A stretch of 55,400 nucleotides of DNA from Streptomyces sp. 13-12-16 (lineage in GTDB: Bacteria > Actinomycetota > Actinomycetes > Streptomycetales > Streptomycetaceae): positions 1-55,400 of the forward strand of contig NZ_NCTE01000140.1 in assembly GCF_002114215.1 (NCBI RefSeq), read 5' to 3'. The translations under genes and the position numbers were made by a program. Positions 1 to 8,252 of this stretch are shown in pieces (position 1 is the stretch's first letter; each line of letters begins with the position of its first letter). The notes beneath the pieces were generated by a model. It was not told the DNA's origin. It saw only the letters and a list, made by a program, of their open reading frames with translations, and ran no database searches.

Positions 1-311
1 CGCGCGCGGTCGCCGCCTGGCGCCAGGGCGGCCCGACGGGCCTCGCCGTCCTCGAGGAGCCCTGGGACCCGCCGGCCGGCCGCTTCGACCGCGCCCGTCC
101 GCTCCTCCTCGCCGCCGACCTCCCCGCCTTCCGCCCCTGGCGCAACCGCCTCACCCACCCGCGGGGCCATGTCCAGCTCCGCCTCGGCCGCGACCACCTG
201 TGGTACGCCTACGAGTCCGAGCCGGACCACGACGACTGGTGGCCCCGCGGCACCCCCGACCCGGACCCCGTGGGCGCCCTGACCGGTCTGGACGCACCGG
301 CCGACCTGTGA
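1..311 (+). CDS. C-terminal fragment, SWF/SNF-helicase-associated (SWIM zinc finger) type protein
   Basis: The reading frame enters from the left edge (first full codon at base 3) and stops at TGA 309-311, leaving about 102 residues. The visible tail is rich in Trp, Arg and Pro and has an LRLGRDHLWYAY stretch followed by WWPRG and a DPDPVGAL segment. From memory this resembles the C-terminus of Streptomyces proteins annotated as SWF/SNF family helicase or SWIM zinc-finger proteins. The SWIM motif itself lies outside the window, so the identity is an inference. The next gene is convergent. Confidence 0.5.
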   Translation, partial: RAVAAWRQGGPTGLAVLEEPWDPPAGRFDRARPLLLAADLPAFRPWRNRLTHPRGHVQLRLGRDHLWYAYESEPDHDDWWPRGTPDPDPVGALTGLDAPADL

Positions 312-346
312 CGGGCACGAGCGGGGCGGCGGGTCCGGTGGCCCTC

Positions 347-712
347 TCAGCCCCGCCTGCTCGTGGGGACCGACGCCACGGGTGCGTCGGTCTGCCGGAG
401 TTCGGCCAGGAGCTCGCTCTGGCCGGCCAGCAGTTCGGTGAGGATCCGGCGGGCCGCGCGGAGGAGCTCGGCGACGTCGCCGCCGGCGAGGGCGTACCGG
501 ACGGTGGAGCCCTCCCGCACCGAGACGACGATGCCGGACCTCCTGAGCACGGCGAGCTGCTGCGAGAGGCTGGACGGTTCGATGTCGATGTCGGCGAGCA
601 GGTCCCGTACCGGCACGGGCCCGTGCTGCAGCAGTTCCAGGACCCTGATGCGTACCGGGTGTCCCAGCATGCGGAAGAACTCCGCCTTGGCCTGGTAGAG
701 GGGGACTTGCAT
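347..712 (-). CDS. ArsR/SmtB-family winged-helix repressor
   Basis: A 121-residue helix-turn-helix protein of ArsR size. Residues about 12-30 (FFRMLGHPVRIRVLELL) are the characteristic first helices. DIEPSSLSQQLAVLRRSGIV (about 43-62) is the recognition helix, and REGSTVRYAL is the beta wing. The protein has no cysteine, so the classical thiolate metal site (ELCVCDL type) is absent and it may sense something other than a soft metal. The start is ATG at 712, with GGGAG about nine bases upstream; a longer in-frame extension to 841 has no comparable ribosome site. A 32-bp imperfect palindrome upstream (857-888) is a candidate auto-operator. No metal-resistance gene is adjacent. Confidence 0.88.
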   Translation of the reverse strand: MQVPLYQAKAEFFRMLGHPVRIRVLELLQHGPVPVRDLLADIDIEPSSLSQQLAVLRRSGIVVSVREGSTVRYALAGGDVAELLRAARRILTELLAGQSELLAELRQTDAPVASVPTSRRG

Positions 713-856
713 GGGCGCGCACTCCCTGCCGCATCGGGGATGTTCTCCACGGTGCGGCGGCAGCGCCCTCACGGACGCGCCGCCGCACGATGTGCTGTCC
801 TTCGGATCCGATCCTTCTTGCTCGGCCGGGCGCGCATCCACGGATTGGGACCATGT

Positions 857-888
857 TGATGTGGTGACTTGAAGAAGTCTTCACATCA
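857..888. promoter_or_regulatory. Imperfect 32-bp palindrome, candidate ArsR operator
   Basis: The two 16-base halves begin TGATGTG and end CACATCA, with ACTT/AAGT inside; 12 of 16 positions pair. It lies about 145 bases upstream of the ArsR-type start at 712 and downstream of the roadblock stop at 920. ArsR proteins bind this kind of interrupted palindrome. The assignment to this gene rests on position only. Confidence 0.5.
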
Positions 889-919
889 TGGGCGCGCGTC
901 GGCCCGGTTCCAGGGTCGT

Positions 920-1294
920 TCACACCTCCAGCTGTTCTTCGACCCGCTTGAGTTGGTGGCGGGCCATCGCCAGGTTCGACCGGGACTTGTCGAGTACGAG
1001 GTACAGGAACAGCCCGTTGCCGTTGCGCCCGCTGACCGGCCGGATGACGTGGTACTGGCTTTCGAGCGTGATGAGGATGTCCTCGATCTGGCCGGTCAGG
1101 CCCAGCAGTTCCATGGTGCGCAGCTTGGCCCGGATGACATCCGTGTTGCCGGCGGCCGCGACGGTGAGATCCAGGTCCTTGCCCCCGCCCAGCGTCCCCA
1201 GGGCCATGCCGCTGGAGTAGTCGACGACGGCCGCTCCGAGAGACCCTTCGACGGCGGTCATGATGTCCTTCAGCGACACTTCGACAGTTGCCAT
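920..1294 (-). CDS. Roadblock/LC7-domain protein
   Basis: A 124-residue single-domain protein. The pattern ATVEVSLKDIMTAVEGSLGAAVVDYSSGMAL, then a strand-helix-strand (DLDLTVAAAGNTDVIRAKL) and a final strand (GLFLYLVLDKS) followed by a helix, fits the roadblock fold that partners small Ras-like GTPases. In Streptomyces, roadblock proteins often sit in conservons with a GTPase and a kinase, but none of those partners is next to it here. Start ATG 1294 is preceded by AGGGAG at proper spacing; an in-frame start 27 bases further up is less well placed. The gene is co-directional with arsR but 207 bases away. Confidence 0.75.
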   Translation of the reverse strand: MATVEVSLKDIMTAVEGSLGAAVVDYSSGMALGTLGGGKDLDLTVAAAGNTDVIRAKLRTMELLGLTGQIEDILITLESQYHVIRPVSGRNGNGLFLYLVLDKSRSNLAMARHQLKRVEEQLEV

Positions 1295-1593
1295 GGACGT
1301 CTCCCTCATCTGTTGTTCCACGGGTTGCGTCGGCCTCGACGGGCGGTGGTTCCCGCCCCGGCCGCGGTGGCACCGTAGGCAGGTGGCACCGGCCGGAGGG
1401 GACGGGTTTTTGGGGGTGACCCCTAATGACCGGATGCTTGCGCCGGGGAGCCGCTGTTCGACCGGGATCGGTCCGAGAAGTTACCGCGGTGCCACACGAG
1501 AGCGTGCGGTCCACAACGGTCGGGACGACGTCGTCGCCGGCGCCCCACGGGCCCCGGGTGCTCCGGACGCGGCCGTGACCGCCGCGTGGTGCG

Positions 1594-2337
1594 TCAGGGG
1601 GTGGGGACGGAGCCGGGGGTGTGACCGAAGGTGCGGCGGAAGACGCTGATGAAAGTGCTGGCGGACGACCAGCCGCACCGGTGGGCGACCGCGGTGACGG
1701 GGGTGCCGCCGGCCAGGAGGACCAGCGCGTGGTGGAGCCTGACCTGGGTGCGCCATTGGGGGTAGGTGAGGCCGAGGTCGTCGCGGAGGTGACGCGAGAG
1801 CGTGCGGGCGCCGGCACCGATCTGCCGGCCGAGTTCGTCGAGTGAGCGGTTGTCCGCCGGGTCGGCGCGCAGGATGTCGTGCAGCTTCCGGAGCAGGGGG
1901 GAGGTCGGGGCGGGCAGGTGCAGCGGCTGCTCGGGAGCGGTTTTCAGCTGGTCGAGCATGACGGCACGCAGGCGCCGGTGGGGTGGGCTGTCGTCCTCGG
2001 GGGTGCGCGTACAGGCGATGATCAGCTCGCGGAGGAGGGGGCTGACGGAGAGGACGGCCGGCTTGTCGAGACCGAGGGGATTCACCGCGGCGGGCAGGCC
2101 GACGAGGTGGAGGTCGAGCTCGCCGTGGGCCTGATGACGGTGGACGGTACCCGCCGGGATCCAGAGCGCCCGGGTGGCGGGAGCCACCCATGAGCCGGCG
2201 TCGGTGGTGACGGAGATCGTGCCCCGGCCCGCGTAGACGATCTGGTGGTCGTCATGGCGGTGGGCGTCGATCTCGCCCCCGGAGGCGAGACGCTGGGTCC
2301 GGGTCGGCGCGACGGGTGTGTGGCGGACTTTCTGCAT
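1594..2337 (-). CDS. AraC-family regulator with N-terminal cupin
   Basis: This is a 247-residue protein. The N-terminal part (about 10-95) has the cupin/AraC sensing pattern, DAHRHDDHQIVYAGRG and later WIPAGTVHRHQ. The C-terminal 100 residues carry both AraC helix-turn-helices: LGRQIGAGARTLSRHLRDDLG and TPVTAVAHRCGWSSASTFISVFRRTFGHTPG, the last being the family signature. The start at 2337 is chosen because it leads straight into the sensing domain and leaves a short divergent promoter (2338-2391) shared with the MFS gene. It probably controls that exporter. The frame is open much further upstream, but only antisense to the transporter. Confidence 0.9.
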   Translation of the reverse strand: MQKVRHTPVAPTRTQRLASGGEIDAHRHDDHQIVYAGRGTISVTTDAGSWVAPATRALWIPAGTVHRHQAHGELDLHLVGLPAAVNPLGLDKPAVLSVSPLLRELIIACTRTPEDDSPPHRRLRAVMLDQLKTAPEQPLHLPAPTSPLLRKLHDILRADPADNRSLDELGRQIGAGARTLSRHLRDDLGLTYPQWRTQVRLHHALVLLAGGTPVTAVAHRCGWSSASTFISVFRRTFGHTPGSVPTP

Positions 2338-2391
2338 CACTTGGCATTTTATCGAAAGCAGGATGCCGGCCGGGCCGCCCAGCATGGGGAG

Positions 2392-3678
2392 GTGCGAAGG
2401 AACACACCGATCTTCCTGCTGGCCGTGGGGCACGCCTGCGTCGACGTCTACCAGGGCGCCGTGGCGGCGCTGATCCCGTTCTTCGTGGCCGAACGTGACT
2501 ACGGCTACGCCGTCGCTTCCGGCATCGTGCTGGCGGCTTCGCTGCTGTCGTCGGTCGCCCAGCCGGTCTTCGGCGTGCTGACCGACCGGTGGGCGATGCC
2601 GTGGCTGCTGCCGGCCGGCACGTTGCTGGGCGGCGTGGGCATCGCGCTGAGCGGCCTGAGCGGCTCGTACGGGCTCACACTGACGTTCGTCGCGATCTCG
2701 GGGGTCGGTGTGGCCGCCTACCACCCCGAGTCCGCCCGTGTCGCCAGACGTGCCGGCCGGGGCAGCCACCGCGCCATGAGCTGGTTCTCCCTGGGCGGCA
2801 ACCTGGGCTTCGCCCTGGCACCGGTCATGGTCTCGGCCGTCATCGGTCACGGCTCGCTGCGCTGGACCCCGTTGCTGGTCCTGCCCGCGCTCGTCGGCGT
2901 CGCCCTGTGCGTGCCGACGCTCCGGATGCTCGGCCCGCGAGCGGCCGGTGCCTCCGGGACGACCCCGGCCAAGGGCACCGACGACGTGGCCTCGTTCGTG
3001 AAGCTGTCCCTGGCGGTCGTGTCCCGTTCCGTCGTCTTCGTCGGCCTGAGCACCTTCATCTCGCTCCACGTCCAGCAGCGCACGCACAGCGGCGCGGCCG
3101 CCGGAACCGTGGCCCTGTTCCTGCTGTTCCTGGGCGGGGCCGTCGGCTCGGTGCTGGGCGGCTTCCTGGCCGACCGCCACGACCGGGTGCGCGTCTCGCG
3201 GTGGTCCTACCTGCTCTCGGCCGTCGCCGTCGCCGGAGTGGTCCACGTGCCCGGTCCGGCCGTGTTCCTCTTCGTGGCCCTCACCTCCGTCGGCCTGTAC
3301 GTCCCCTTCTCCCTGCAGATCACCCTCGGCCAGGACTACCTGCCCTCCCGGGTCGGCACCGCCGCCGGCGTGACCCTCGGCCTCACCGTCAGCGCCGGCG
3401 GCCTGGTCAGCCCCCTGCTGGGACACCTGGCCGACGCCACCTCCCTGCGGACGGCGCTGACCCCCCTGATCGCCATGCCCGCCCTGAACTGGCTCCTCTT
3501 CCACGCCCTGCCCGAGCCCGCCGTGCCGGGACGTGAACGGCTTCGACCGGGCGCCCGGAAGGAGAACCGCTCGCCGGAGCCCGCACGCCTCCCAGAAGAT
3601 ACGCAGGCCCCGAACACGTACGGGCATGTCACGGGAAGGCCCGGTCCGACGGAAAAGGATGATGCGTATGGGGCTTGA
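2392..3678 (+). CDS. MFS exporter, fosmidomycin-resistance (Fsr) like
   Basis: A membrane protein of about 428 residues with roughly 12 hydrophobic segments. The N-terminus (LLAVGHACVDVYQGAVAALIPFF) followed by VLTDRW resembles the Fsr-type drug exporter subfamily. SARVARRAGRGSHRAMSWFSLGGNLGFALAP matches the conserved cytoplasmic loop and TM5 region. GTG 2392 is the likely start, although no well-spaced ribosome site precedes it and translation may be close to leaderless. It is divergent from the AraC regulator, 54 bases apart. The hydrophilic 45-residue tail after the last TM segment overlaps the next gene by 11 bases. Confidence 0.85.
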   Translation: MRRNTPIFLLAVGHACVDVYQGAVAALIPFFVAERDYGYAVASGIVLAASLLSSVAQPVFGVLTDRWAMPWLLPAGTLLGGVGIALSGLSGSYGLTLTFVAISGVGVAAYHPESARVARRAGRGSHRAMSWFSLGGNLGFALAPVMVSAVIGHGSLRWTPLLVLPALVGVALCVPTLRMLGPRAAGASGTTPAKGTDDVASFVKLSLAVVSRSVVFVGLSTFISLHVQQRTHSGAAAGTVALFLLFLGGAVGSVLGGFLADRHDRVRVSRWSYLLSAVAVAGVVHVPGPAVFLFVALTSVGLYVPFSLQITLGQDYLPSRVGTAAGVTLGLTVSAGGLVSPLLGHLADATSLRTALTPLIAMPALNWLLFHALPEPAVPGRERLRPGARKENRSPEPARLPEDTQAPNTYGHVTGRPGPTEKDDAYGA

Positions 3679-4273
3679 CCACAGCTACCAAATCTTCGTG
3701 CCTGCCCGGAACGTCACCAGGACGCTGCTCGAACTCACCGAACGGGCGCCGTCGGCACATCGAGTGCCACCGCTCACGGTCACCCTGCCCGACGGCGACC
3801 GGATCGTCGTCCCGTTCACCTCTTGTTTCAAGAGCGAACCGGTGGACTGCTCCACAGCCGACAGCCTCTCGCTCGACACCTCGATCATGTTCGGCGTCGA
3901 CGAGGCGGTCCGCGAATACCACGACGGCGACGTCGAACCCGACGAGCTCGGGAGAGTCCAGATCGGATACATCTGCCTCACGGTGCGGTTCGCGCCCGAG
4001 CGCCACCCGCGCTTCGCGTTGCTGGACTTCACGGCGGCCACGTCGGGGATGAGCCGGCTGTTCGAACGATCCGCGAGCGTCAGAACCGTGTTCACCGACC
4101 TCACCGCCGCCGGCGGCGGAGTGTGCTGTCTGCTCGACACCGAGAGCGACACCTTCCGAATATGCCGGCTGAACGGTCAGCCGGTCCAGGACACGGTCCC
4201 CGGCCCCCGTTTCGCCGACTACCGCTCCCTCGTGGAAAGTTGGCCCGAACGCCGAAGTCCTTCCGCGACGTGA
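3668..4273 (+). CDS. Hypothetical protein, unknown function
   Basis: 201 residues, not recognised. It is soluble, without a signal peptide or membrane segment. It begins MGLDHSYQIFVPARNVTRTLLELTERAP and alternates beta-like stretches (LTVTLPDGDRIVVPF; VQIGYICLTVRFAPERHPRFALLDF) with a C-terminal FADYRSLVESWPE. Several cysteines, including a CC pair (GGGVCCLLD), are present. Of three clustered in-frame ATGs (3659, 3662, 3668), the last has the best spacing from the AAGG at 3655-3658. The start lies inside the end of the MFS gene, which suggests translational coupling and a role linked to export or resistance. That role is only an inference from position. Confidence 0.7.
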   Translation: MGLDHSYQIFVPARNVTRTLLELTERAPSAHRVPPLTVTLPDGDRIVVPFTSCFKSEPVDCSTADSLSLDTSIMFGVDEAVREYHDGDVEPDELGRVQIGYICLTVRFAPERHPRFALLDFTAATSGMSRLFERSASVRTVFTDLTAAGGGVCCLLDTESDTFRICRLNGQPVQDTVPGPRFADYRSLVESWPERRSPSAT

Positions 4274-4473
4274 CCGGACACGAGCGCTCGCCGCCGGAGC
4301 CGGGGACCGCGGACTCCGCAGGGCGGCCGCGACGCGAGCGGAAGCCCGCCCCGGGGGTCCGTCAGTGCCCTGCGGCAGAGCGCCGCGCATGATCAGCGAC
4401 AGGACGGGTACGGCGGGAACCCCGGCATGCGACCCCGTGGAGCAGGGGTCGCCCACGGAGGCCCTGCCGGGCC

Positions 4474-4507
4474 GGCCCCGGTGCCCCCTCCAGGGGGCAC
4501 CGGGGCC
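4474..4507. terminator. Strong bidirectional hairpin between convergent genes
   Basis: A perfect 15-bp stem (GGCCCCGGTGCCCCC with its complement) closes a TCCA loop. It lies between the stop of the gene ending at 4273 (+) and the GH3 stop at 4532 (-). There is no U tract, which is usual for Streptomyces terminators. Confidence 0.8.
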
Positions 4508-4531
4508 GAACGCCGCGCGGGGGCGCGGGTG

Positions 4532-6358
4532 TCAGTCGTCGTACGACAGACCGTGCCCGGTGCGGAAGAGGACCCGGGACGGGTCGTCGGCCCGTTGGAC
4601 GGGCACGGGCAGCTTGCCGCGCGGCTCGACCCGGCCGGCGATCACCCGGGCGGCGGCGCGCAGTTCGACCTCGGTCCAGCAGTAGGAGGCCAGTGAGGCC
4701 GGGACGCCGCCGAGGTGGGCGATGTCGTAGGGGTTGCGCACCGCGAGGTGGACGACGGGGACGCCCGTCGCGAGCAGCCGGGACACCAGGGTGCGCTGGG
4801 CGCTGGTGGCGCCGACGTTGTCGGTGGTGACCACCACCGCGTCCCGTCCCCGTGCGGCGGCCACGGCCTCGTCGATCTTCGCCGCGTCGGGCGCCCGGCC
4901 GGTGGCGAGGTGGGTGGTGCTGTAGCCCAGTTCACCGAACGCCTTGGCCAGCTCGGGCACCGTGGTGCGGGTGTCGTCGGTCGGGAAGGCCGGGCTGGCG
5001 CCGACCACGAGCAGCTTCCGCTGACCGCGGCGCAGCGGGAGCGCCCCGTCCTCGTTGACCAGCAGGGTGGTGGTGCGCTCGGCGATCCGGGCGGCGGCGC
5101 GCCGGTGCCCGCGGGCGCCGACGACCCGGTCGACCTCCTTCGCGGAGACGTAGGGGCTGCCGTCGAGCAGGCCGGCCTTGTCCTTGACCCGCAGGATGCG
5201 CAGGACCGACTCGTCGAGCCGGTCCTCGGTGATCTCTCCGCTGCGCACGGCGGCCAGGACGCCGTGGTAGGCGACGCCGATGTCCGGCGGGAACAGCAGC
5301 TGGTCGGCGCCGGCCTTGAGGGCGAGGACGGGCACGCGGTCGTCGCCGTACTTGGTGCGCACGCCCTGCATGTTGAGGGCGTCGGTGACGATCACGCCGT
5401 CGAAGCCGAGTTCGCCGCGCAGCACGCCCTGGAGGATCGTGGGCGACAGGGTGGCCGGTTCGTTGCTGGGGTCGAGCGCGGGGACCTGGAGGTGCGCGGT
5501 CATGATCGAGTCGACGCCGGCGGCGATCGCGGCCCTGAAGGGCGGGGCGTCGACGCGCTCCCACTCCTCGCGGGTGTGGGTGATCACGGGCAGTCCGGTG
5601 TGGCTGTCCTCCCCGGTGTCCCCGTGGCCCGGGAAGTGCTTGGCGCAGGCCACGACGCCGACCTGCTGATACCCCGTCACCTGGGCCGCCACCATGCGGC
5701 CGACCGCGCGGGCGTCGGCGCCGAAGGAGCGGACGTTGATGATGGGGTTGGCCGGATTGACGTTGACGTCGGCTACCGGGGCGAAGTTCTGATGGATGCC
5801 CAGGGCCGCGAGTTCGGTGCCCGAGATCCGTCCGGCGGTGCGCGCGTCGGAGAGCGAGCGGCCCGCGCCGAGCGCCATCGCGCCCGGCAACTGGGTGGCG
5901 CCGCTGCCGATACGGACGTTGACCCCGTGCTCCTGGTCGATGGAGATCAGGGACGGAACGGGAGTGGGCAGGGCGAGCGAGGCACGCTGCACACCGTTGC
6001 TCAAGTCCGCCACCTGGCGGGGGTCCTGGATGTTGTTCGTCCAGCCGGAGAAGTAGATGACCCCGCCGACGTGGTACTCGGCGATGAGCTCGGCCACGGT
6101 GCGGACGCCGAGTTCCCTGAGGTTGCGGTCCTGGTCGAACTGGCTGGGAGAGGTCGCCGACGCACCGTAGAAGTACGGCACGAAGAGCTGGCCGACCTTC
6201 GCCTCGACGCTCATCCCGGAGATGATCCTCTTGAGGCGGCCGTCGCGCCCGTGCGCGGCCGCGGGGGCGGCCGCCACGCCCACGACGCCCGTCGCGCTCG
6301 CGGCGACCACGGTCGCGGAGGCGAGAACGGTCCGTCTGGACAGATTCCGGTCCTGCAT
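4532..6358 (-). CDS. Secreted glycoside hydrolase family 3, beta-N-acetylhexosaminidase-like
   Basis: 608 residues. A Tat signal (NLSRRTVLASATVV, then AAPAAA) directs export. The NagZ-type GH3 signature KHFPGHGDTGEDSH lies at 240-253; its Asp-His dyad is typical of beta-N-acetylglucosaminidases in this family. GFDGVIVTDALNMQGV contains the nucleophile Asp (about 326). A C-terminal alpha/beta domain follows (about 400-605). The likely role is release of GlcNAc from chitin-derived or wall-derived oligosaccharides outside the cell. Start ATG 6358 has GGAAGGAG nine bases upstream. Two DasR-like boxes about 100 bases upstream agree with an amino-sugar role. Other GH3 beta-glycosidase activity cannot be excluded. 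Confidence 0.88.
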   Translation of the reverse strand: MQDRNLSRRTVLASATVVAASATGVVGVAAAPAAAHGRDGRLKRIISGMSVEAKVGQLFVPYFYGASATSPSQFDQDRNLRELGVRTVAELIAEYHVGGVIYFSGWTNNIQDPRQVADLSNGVQRASLALPTPVPSLISIDQEHGVNVRIGSGATQLPGAMALGAGRSLSDARTAGRISGTELAALGIHQNFAPVADVNVNPANPIINVRSFGADARAVGRMVAAQVTGYQQVGVVACAKHFPGHGDTGEDSHTGLPVITHTREEWERVDAPPFRAAIAAGVDSIMTAHLQVPALDPSNEPATLSPTILQGVLRGELGFDGVIVTDALNMQGVRTKYGDDRVPVLALKAGADQLLFPPDIGVAYHGVLAAVRSGEITEDRLDESVLRILRVKDKAGLLDGSPYVSAKEVDRVVGARGHRRAAARIAERTTTLLVNEDGALPLRRGQRKLLVVGASPAFPTDDTRTTVPELAKAFGELGYSTTHLATGRAPDAAKIDEAVAAARGRDAVVVTTDNVGATSAQRTLVSRLLATGVPVVHLAVRNPYDIAHLGGVPASLASYCWTEVELRAAARVIAGRVEPRGKLPVPVQRADDPSRVLFRTGHGLSYDD

Positions 6359-6460
6359 GCGGACATGCTCCTTCCAGCCTTGCCCATCAAGGGAATTGAA
6401 GGAAACGCGAAGGACTCCGAACAGCCGGAAACGTAGCCCGCGGGTCACAGGCGGGGCAAG

Positions 6461-6486
6461 AGGTCTAGACAAAATAGGTCTAGACA
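6461..6486. promoter_or_regulatory. Two tandem DasR-like (dre) boxes
   Basis: AGGTCTAGACA occurs twice, at 6461-6471 and 6476-6486, exactly 15 bases apart and about 105-130 bases upstream of the GH3 start. The core GGTCTAGAC matches the published dre consensus TGGTCTAGACCA of the GlcNAc regulator DasR, though each copy lacks the last CA of the full palindrome. The rest of the 6359-6791 spacer shows no gene. Confidence 0.72.
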
Positions 6487-6791
6487 GGATTGAGGGCGCT
6501 CCTGCCGTGCGCACGGTCGCCCTGAGCTGGGCCGATCCGTGAAGCACACCGCTTCCCGTGATCCACGGGACACCCGGTGCTCCGGCCGCAGTCCGTGATC
6601 TCGGGCCGGTCCCCGGTGCGGTCGGTGCCCGGCCGGGCGTGCCCGCCCCGACTCTCCCGCGGGACGTGCGTTTATGATCGCAAGACCCGCCGACCCGCGG
6701 GAGACGGCCGGGGCGGCAAGAGCCGGGCGCCCCTGCCGCCGGGTGCCGTGGCCCTGGTTCCGGAGCACGTCCTGAAAGGTGCGACACCGCG

Positions 6792-7499
6792 ATGACGCAC
6801 GGCACTTCGGCACTCGACGACCCGGTGGGCCGGTCACTCCGTGGCCCTCACGCACGGTTCGCCCGGCGACTCGGCAAGGCCGTCACCTACCTGCCGGAGG
6901 TGACGACCTTCTCCGCGGTGTCCGTCGACGCGGACGCGGACGCGCCGGACTGGGACGACCTGGCCGAGCTGCTCGGTCCGGGCGAATTCGCCGACATGTT
7001 CAGCTCCCCGGCCACTCCGCCGTCCGGCTGGGAACCGGTTTTCCGTCTCGAGGGCCGGCAGATGATCCGGCGCGGTGAGGGCCGGCCCGGTCACCCTCCC
7101 GTCCGGCCCGGCACCGAAGTGGTCGAGCTCACCGCGGACGACGTGCCCCAGATGCTCGACCTGGTGGCGCGGACGCGGCCGGGACCGTTCCGGCCGCGCA
7201 CCCGCGAGCTCGGCACCTACCTCGGCGTCCGTGACAACGGCACGCTGGTGGCGATGGCGGGGGAGCGGCTGCGGCCTCCGGGCTGGACCGAGATCAGCGC
7301 CGTCTGCACCGCTCCCGAGGCGCGCGGACGAGGTCATGCGGCGCGTCTCGTCCGCGCGCTCACCGCGCGGATCACGGCCCGCGGCGAACGTCCCTTCCTG
7401 CACGTGGCCGAGACGAACACCGGCGCGATCGGCCTGTATGAGCGGCTCGGCTTCGAAACCCGCAAGCAGGTGACCTTTCGGGGGTTCCGCACGCCTTGA
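6792..7499 (+). CDS. GNAT-family N-acetyltransferase
   Basis: 235 residues. The C-terminal half (about 110-235) is a FR47/GNAT domain: VVELTADDVPQMLDLVART, YLGVRDNGTLVAMAGERL, then motif A in WTEISAVCTAPEARGRGHAARLVRAL, which holds the RGRGHA pyrophosphate-binding loop for acetyl-CoA. The end GAIGLYERLGFETRKQVTFRGF is the usual last helix and strand. The N-terminal 100 residues are a less conserved extension seen in many actinobacterial members. Start ATG 6792 has GAAAGG upstream. The substrate is unknown. It is monocistronic and convergent with doxX. Confidence 0.88.
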   Translation: MTHGTSALDDPVGRSLRGPHARFARRLGKAVTYLPEVTTFSAVSVDADADAPDWDDLAELLGPGEFADMFSSPATPPSGWEPVFRLEGRQMIRRGEGRPGHPPVRPGTEVVELTADDVPQMLDLVARTRPGPFRPRTRELGTYLGVRDNGTLVAMAGERLRPPGWTEISAVCTAPEARGRGHAARLVRALTARITARGERPFLHVAETNTGAIGLYERLGFETRKQVTFRGFRTP

Positions 7500-7561
7500 G
7501 GGCCCCCGCGGCTCGTGGGCACCGCCCGCCGCGGTGACCGCGAACGACCAGCCGGAGGTTT

Positions 7562-8176
7562 TCAGAACCACTGGCTACCCAATCGTGGGGAGGGGGACGA
7601 CGCCGCCGCCGTCGACGACGAGGACGGCGCCGTCGCCGGGGGTGCGCAACAGGTCGCGGAGCAGGCCGTTGTCCTCGTGGCAGGAGACCGTACGGACCGG
7701 TCCCGCGAAGCCGCGGTGGCCGCCGAACTGACGGAATTGCAGGTCGCAGACGCGGAGTTCGGTGCCGTACCGGTCGACGAGGTCGGCGGTGGGCAGCCGG
7801 TGAAGGGCGTGGGACCGAAACGGCCCCACGCGACGAAGGCCGCCGGGGCGAGGTAGATCAGGTCGCCGGTGATGGTGGCCTTCTCGCCGCGGCGCAGGCG
7901 CATGGTGAGCGCGCAGGCGAAGAGCAGAACGAGTCCGGTGGCGGCCGGCGGCACCAGCGCCGGCGCGATGCCGAGCACGGCGGGCAGGACCAGGCCGACC
8001 GCGGCCAGCAGCTCGACGGCGCCGATGGCCTTGAGAGCGCCGGGGCTGAACTCCAGGACCCACTGCGCGGAGGAGCCCACCGCGGCCGGCTTCTCCTGCG
8101 GCACGAACATCTTGGAACTGCCCACCAGACAGACAGCGGTGAGCACTCCGGCGGTGATCCACAGCGCGACGTTCAT
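7562..8176 (-). CDS. DoxX-family membrane protein with aberrant C-terminal read-through
   Basis: Residues 1-127 are a normal DoxX-type protein with four hydrophobic helices: [61 protein letters not shown] and [18 protein letters not shown]. Such proteins normally end at about FGPxxFTG. Here that point is base 7796, but the stop codon is gone and the frame runs on for about 77 Ser/Thr/Ala-rich residues that make no sense. Those bases, read in another frame, encode a piece of rraA, so doxX seems to have been joined to an rraA remnant by a deletion. Start ATG 8176 has GGGAG six bases upstream. Confidence 0.78.
   Translation of the reverse strand: MNVALWITAGVLTAVCLVGSSKMFVPQEKPAAVGSSAQWVLEFSPGALKAIGAVELLAAVGLVLPAVLGIAPALVPPAATGLVLLFACALTMRLRRGEKATITGDLIYLAPAAFVAWGRFGPTPFTGCPPPTSSTGTAPNSASATCNSVSSAATAASRDRSVRSPATRTTACSATCCAPPATAPSSSSTAAASSPSPRLGSQWF
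7575..7800 (-). pseudogene. Remnant of an RraA-like gene
   Basis: In a frame different from doxX, this strand reads [16 protein letters not shown], then [17 protein letters not shown], then [12 protein letters not shown] and LVVDGGG. This is the N-terminal third of RraA/4-hydroxy-4-methyl-2-oxoglutarate aldolase family proteins (about 160 residues). It has no start codon and stops a few residues after VVDGGG, before the catalytic Asp/Arg region. It is truncated at both ends, apparently by the event that removed the doxX stop. Confidence 0.75.
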
Positions 8177-8252
8177 CGTCAACTCCCTGATCACCCTCAC
8201 CGATCCGAAGCCGATCCGCGTCGCGGTGATCGGCTTGGTAAGCCGACGACTC

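Noticed and set aside
2338..3627. A long minus-strand frame extending the AraC gene across the MFS gene
   Set aside because: It is antisense to a well-supported transporter and its translation is Gly/Gln/Arg-rich nonsense; only the last 247 codons have AraC homology.
4715..6436. 573-codon plus-strand frame
   Set aside because: It is an antisense shadow of the GH3 gene; the high GC content keeps all frames open.
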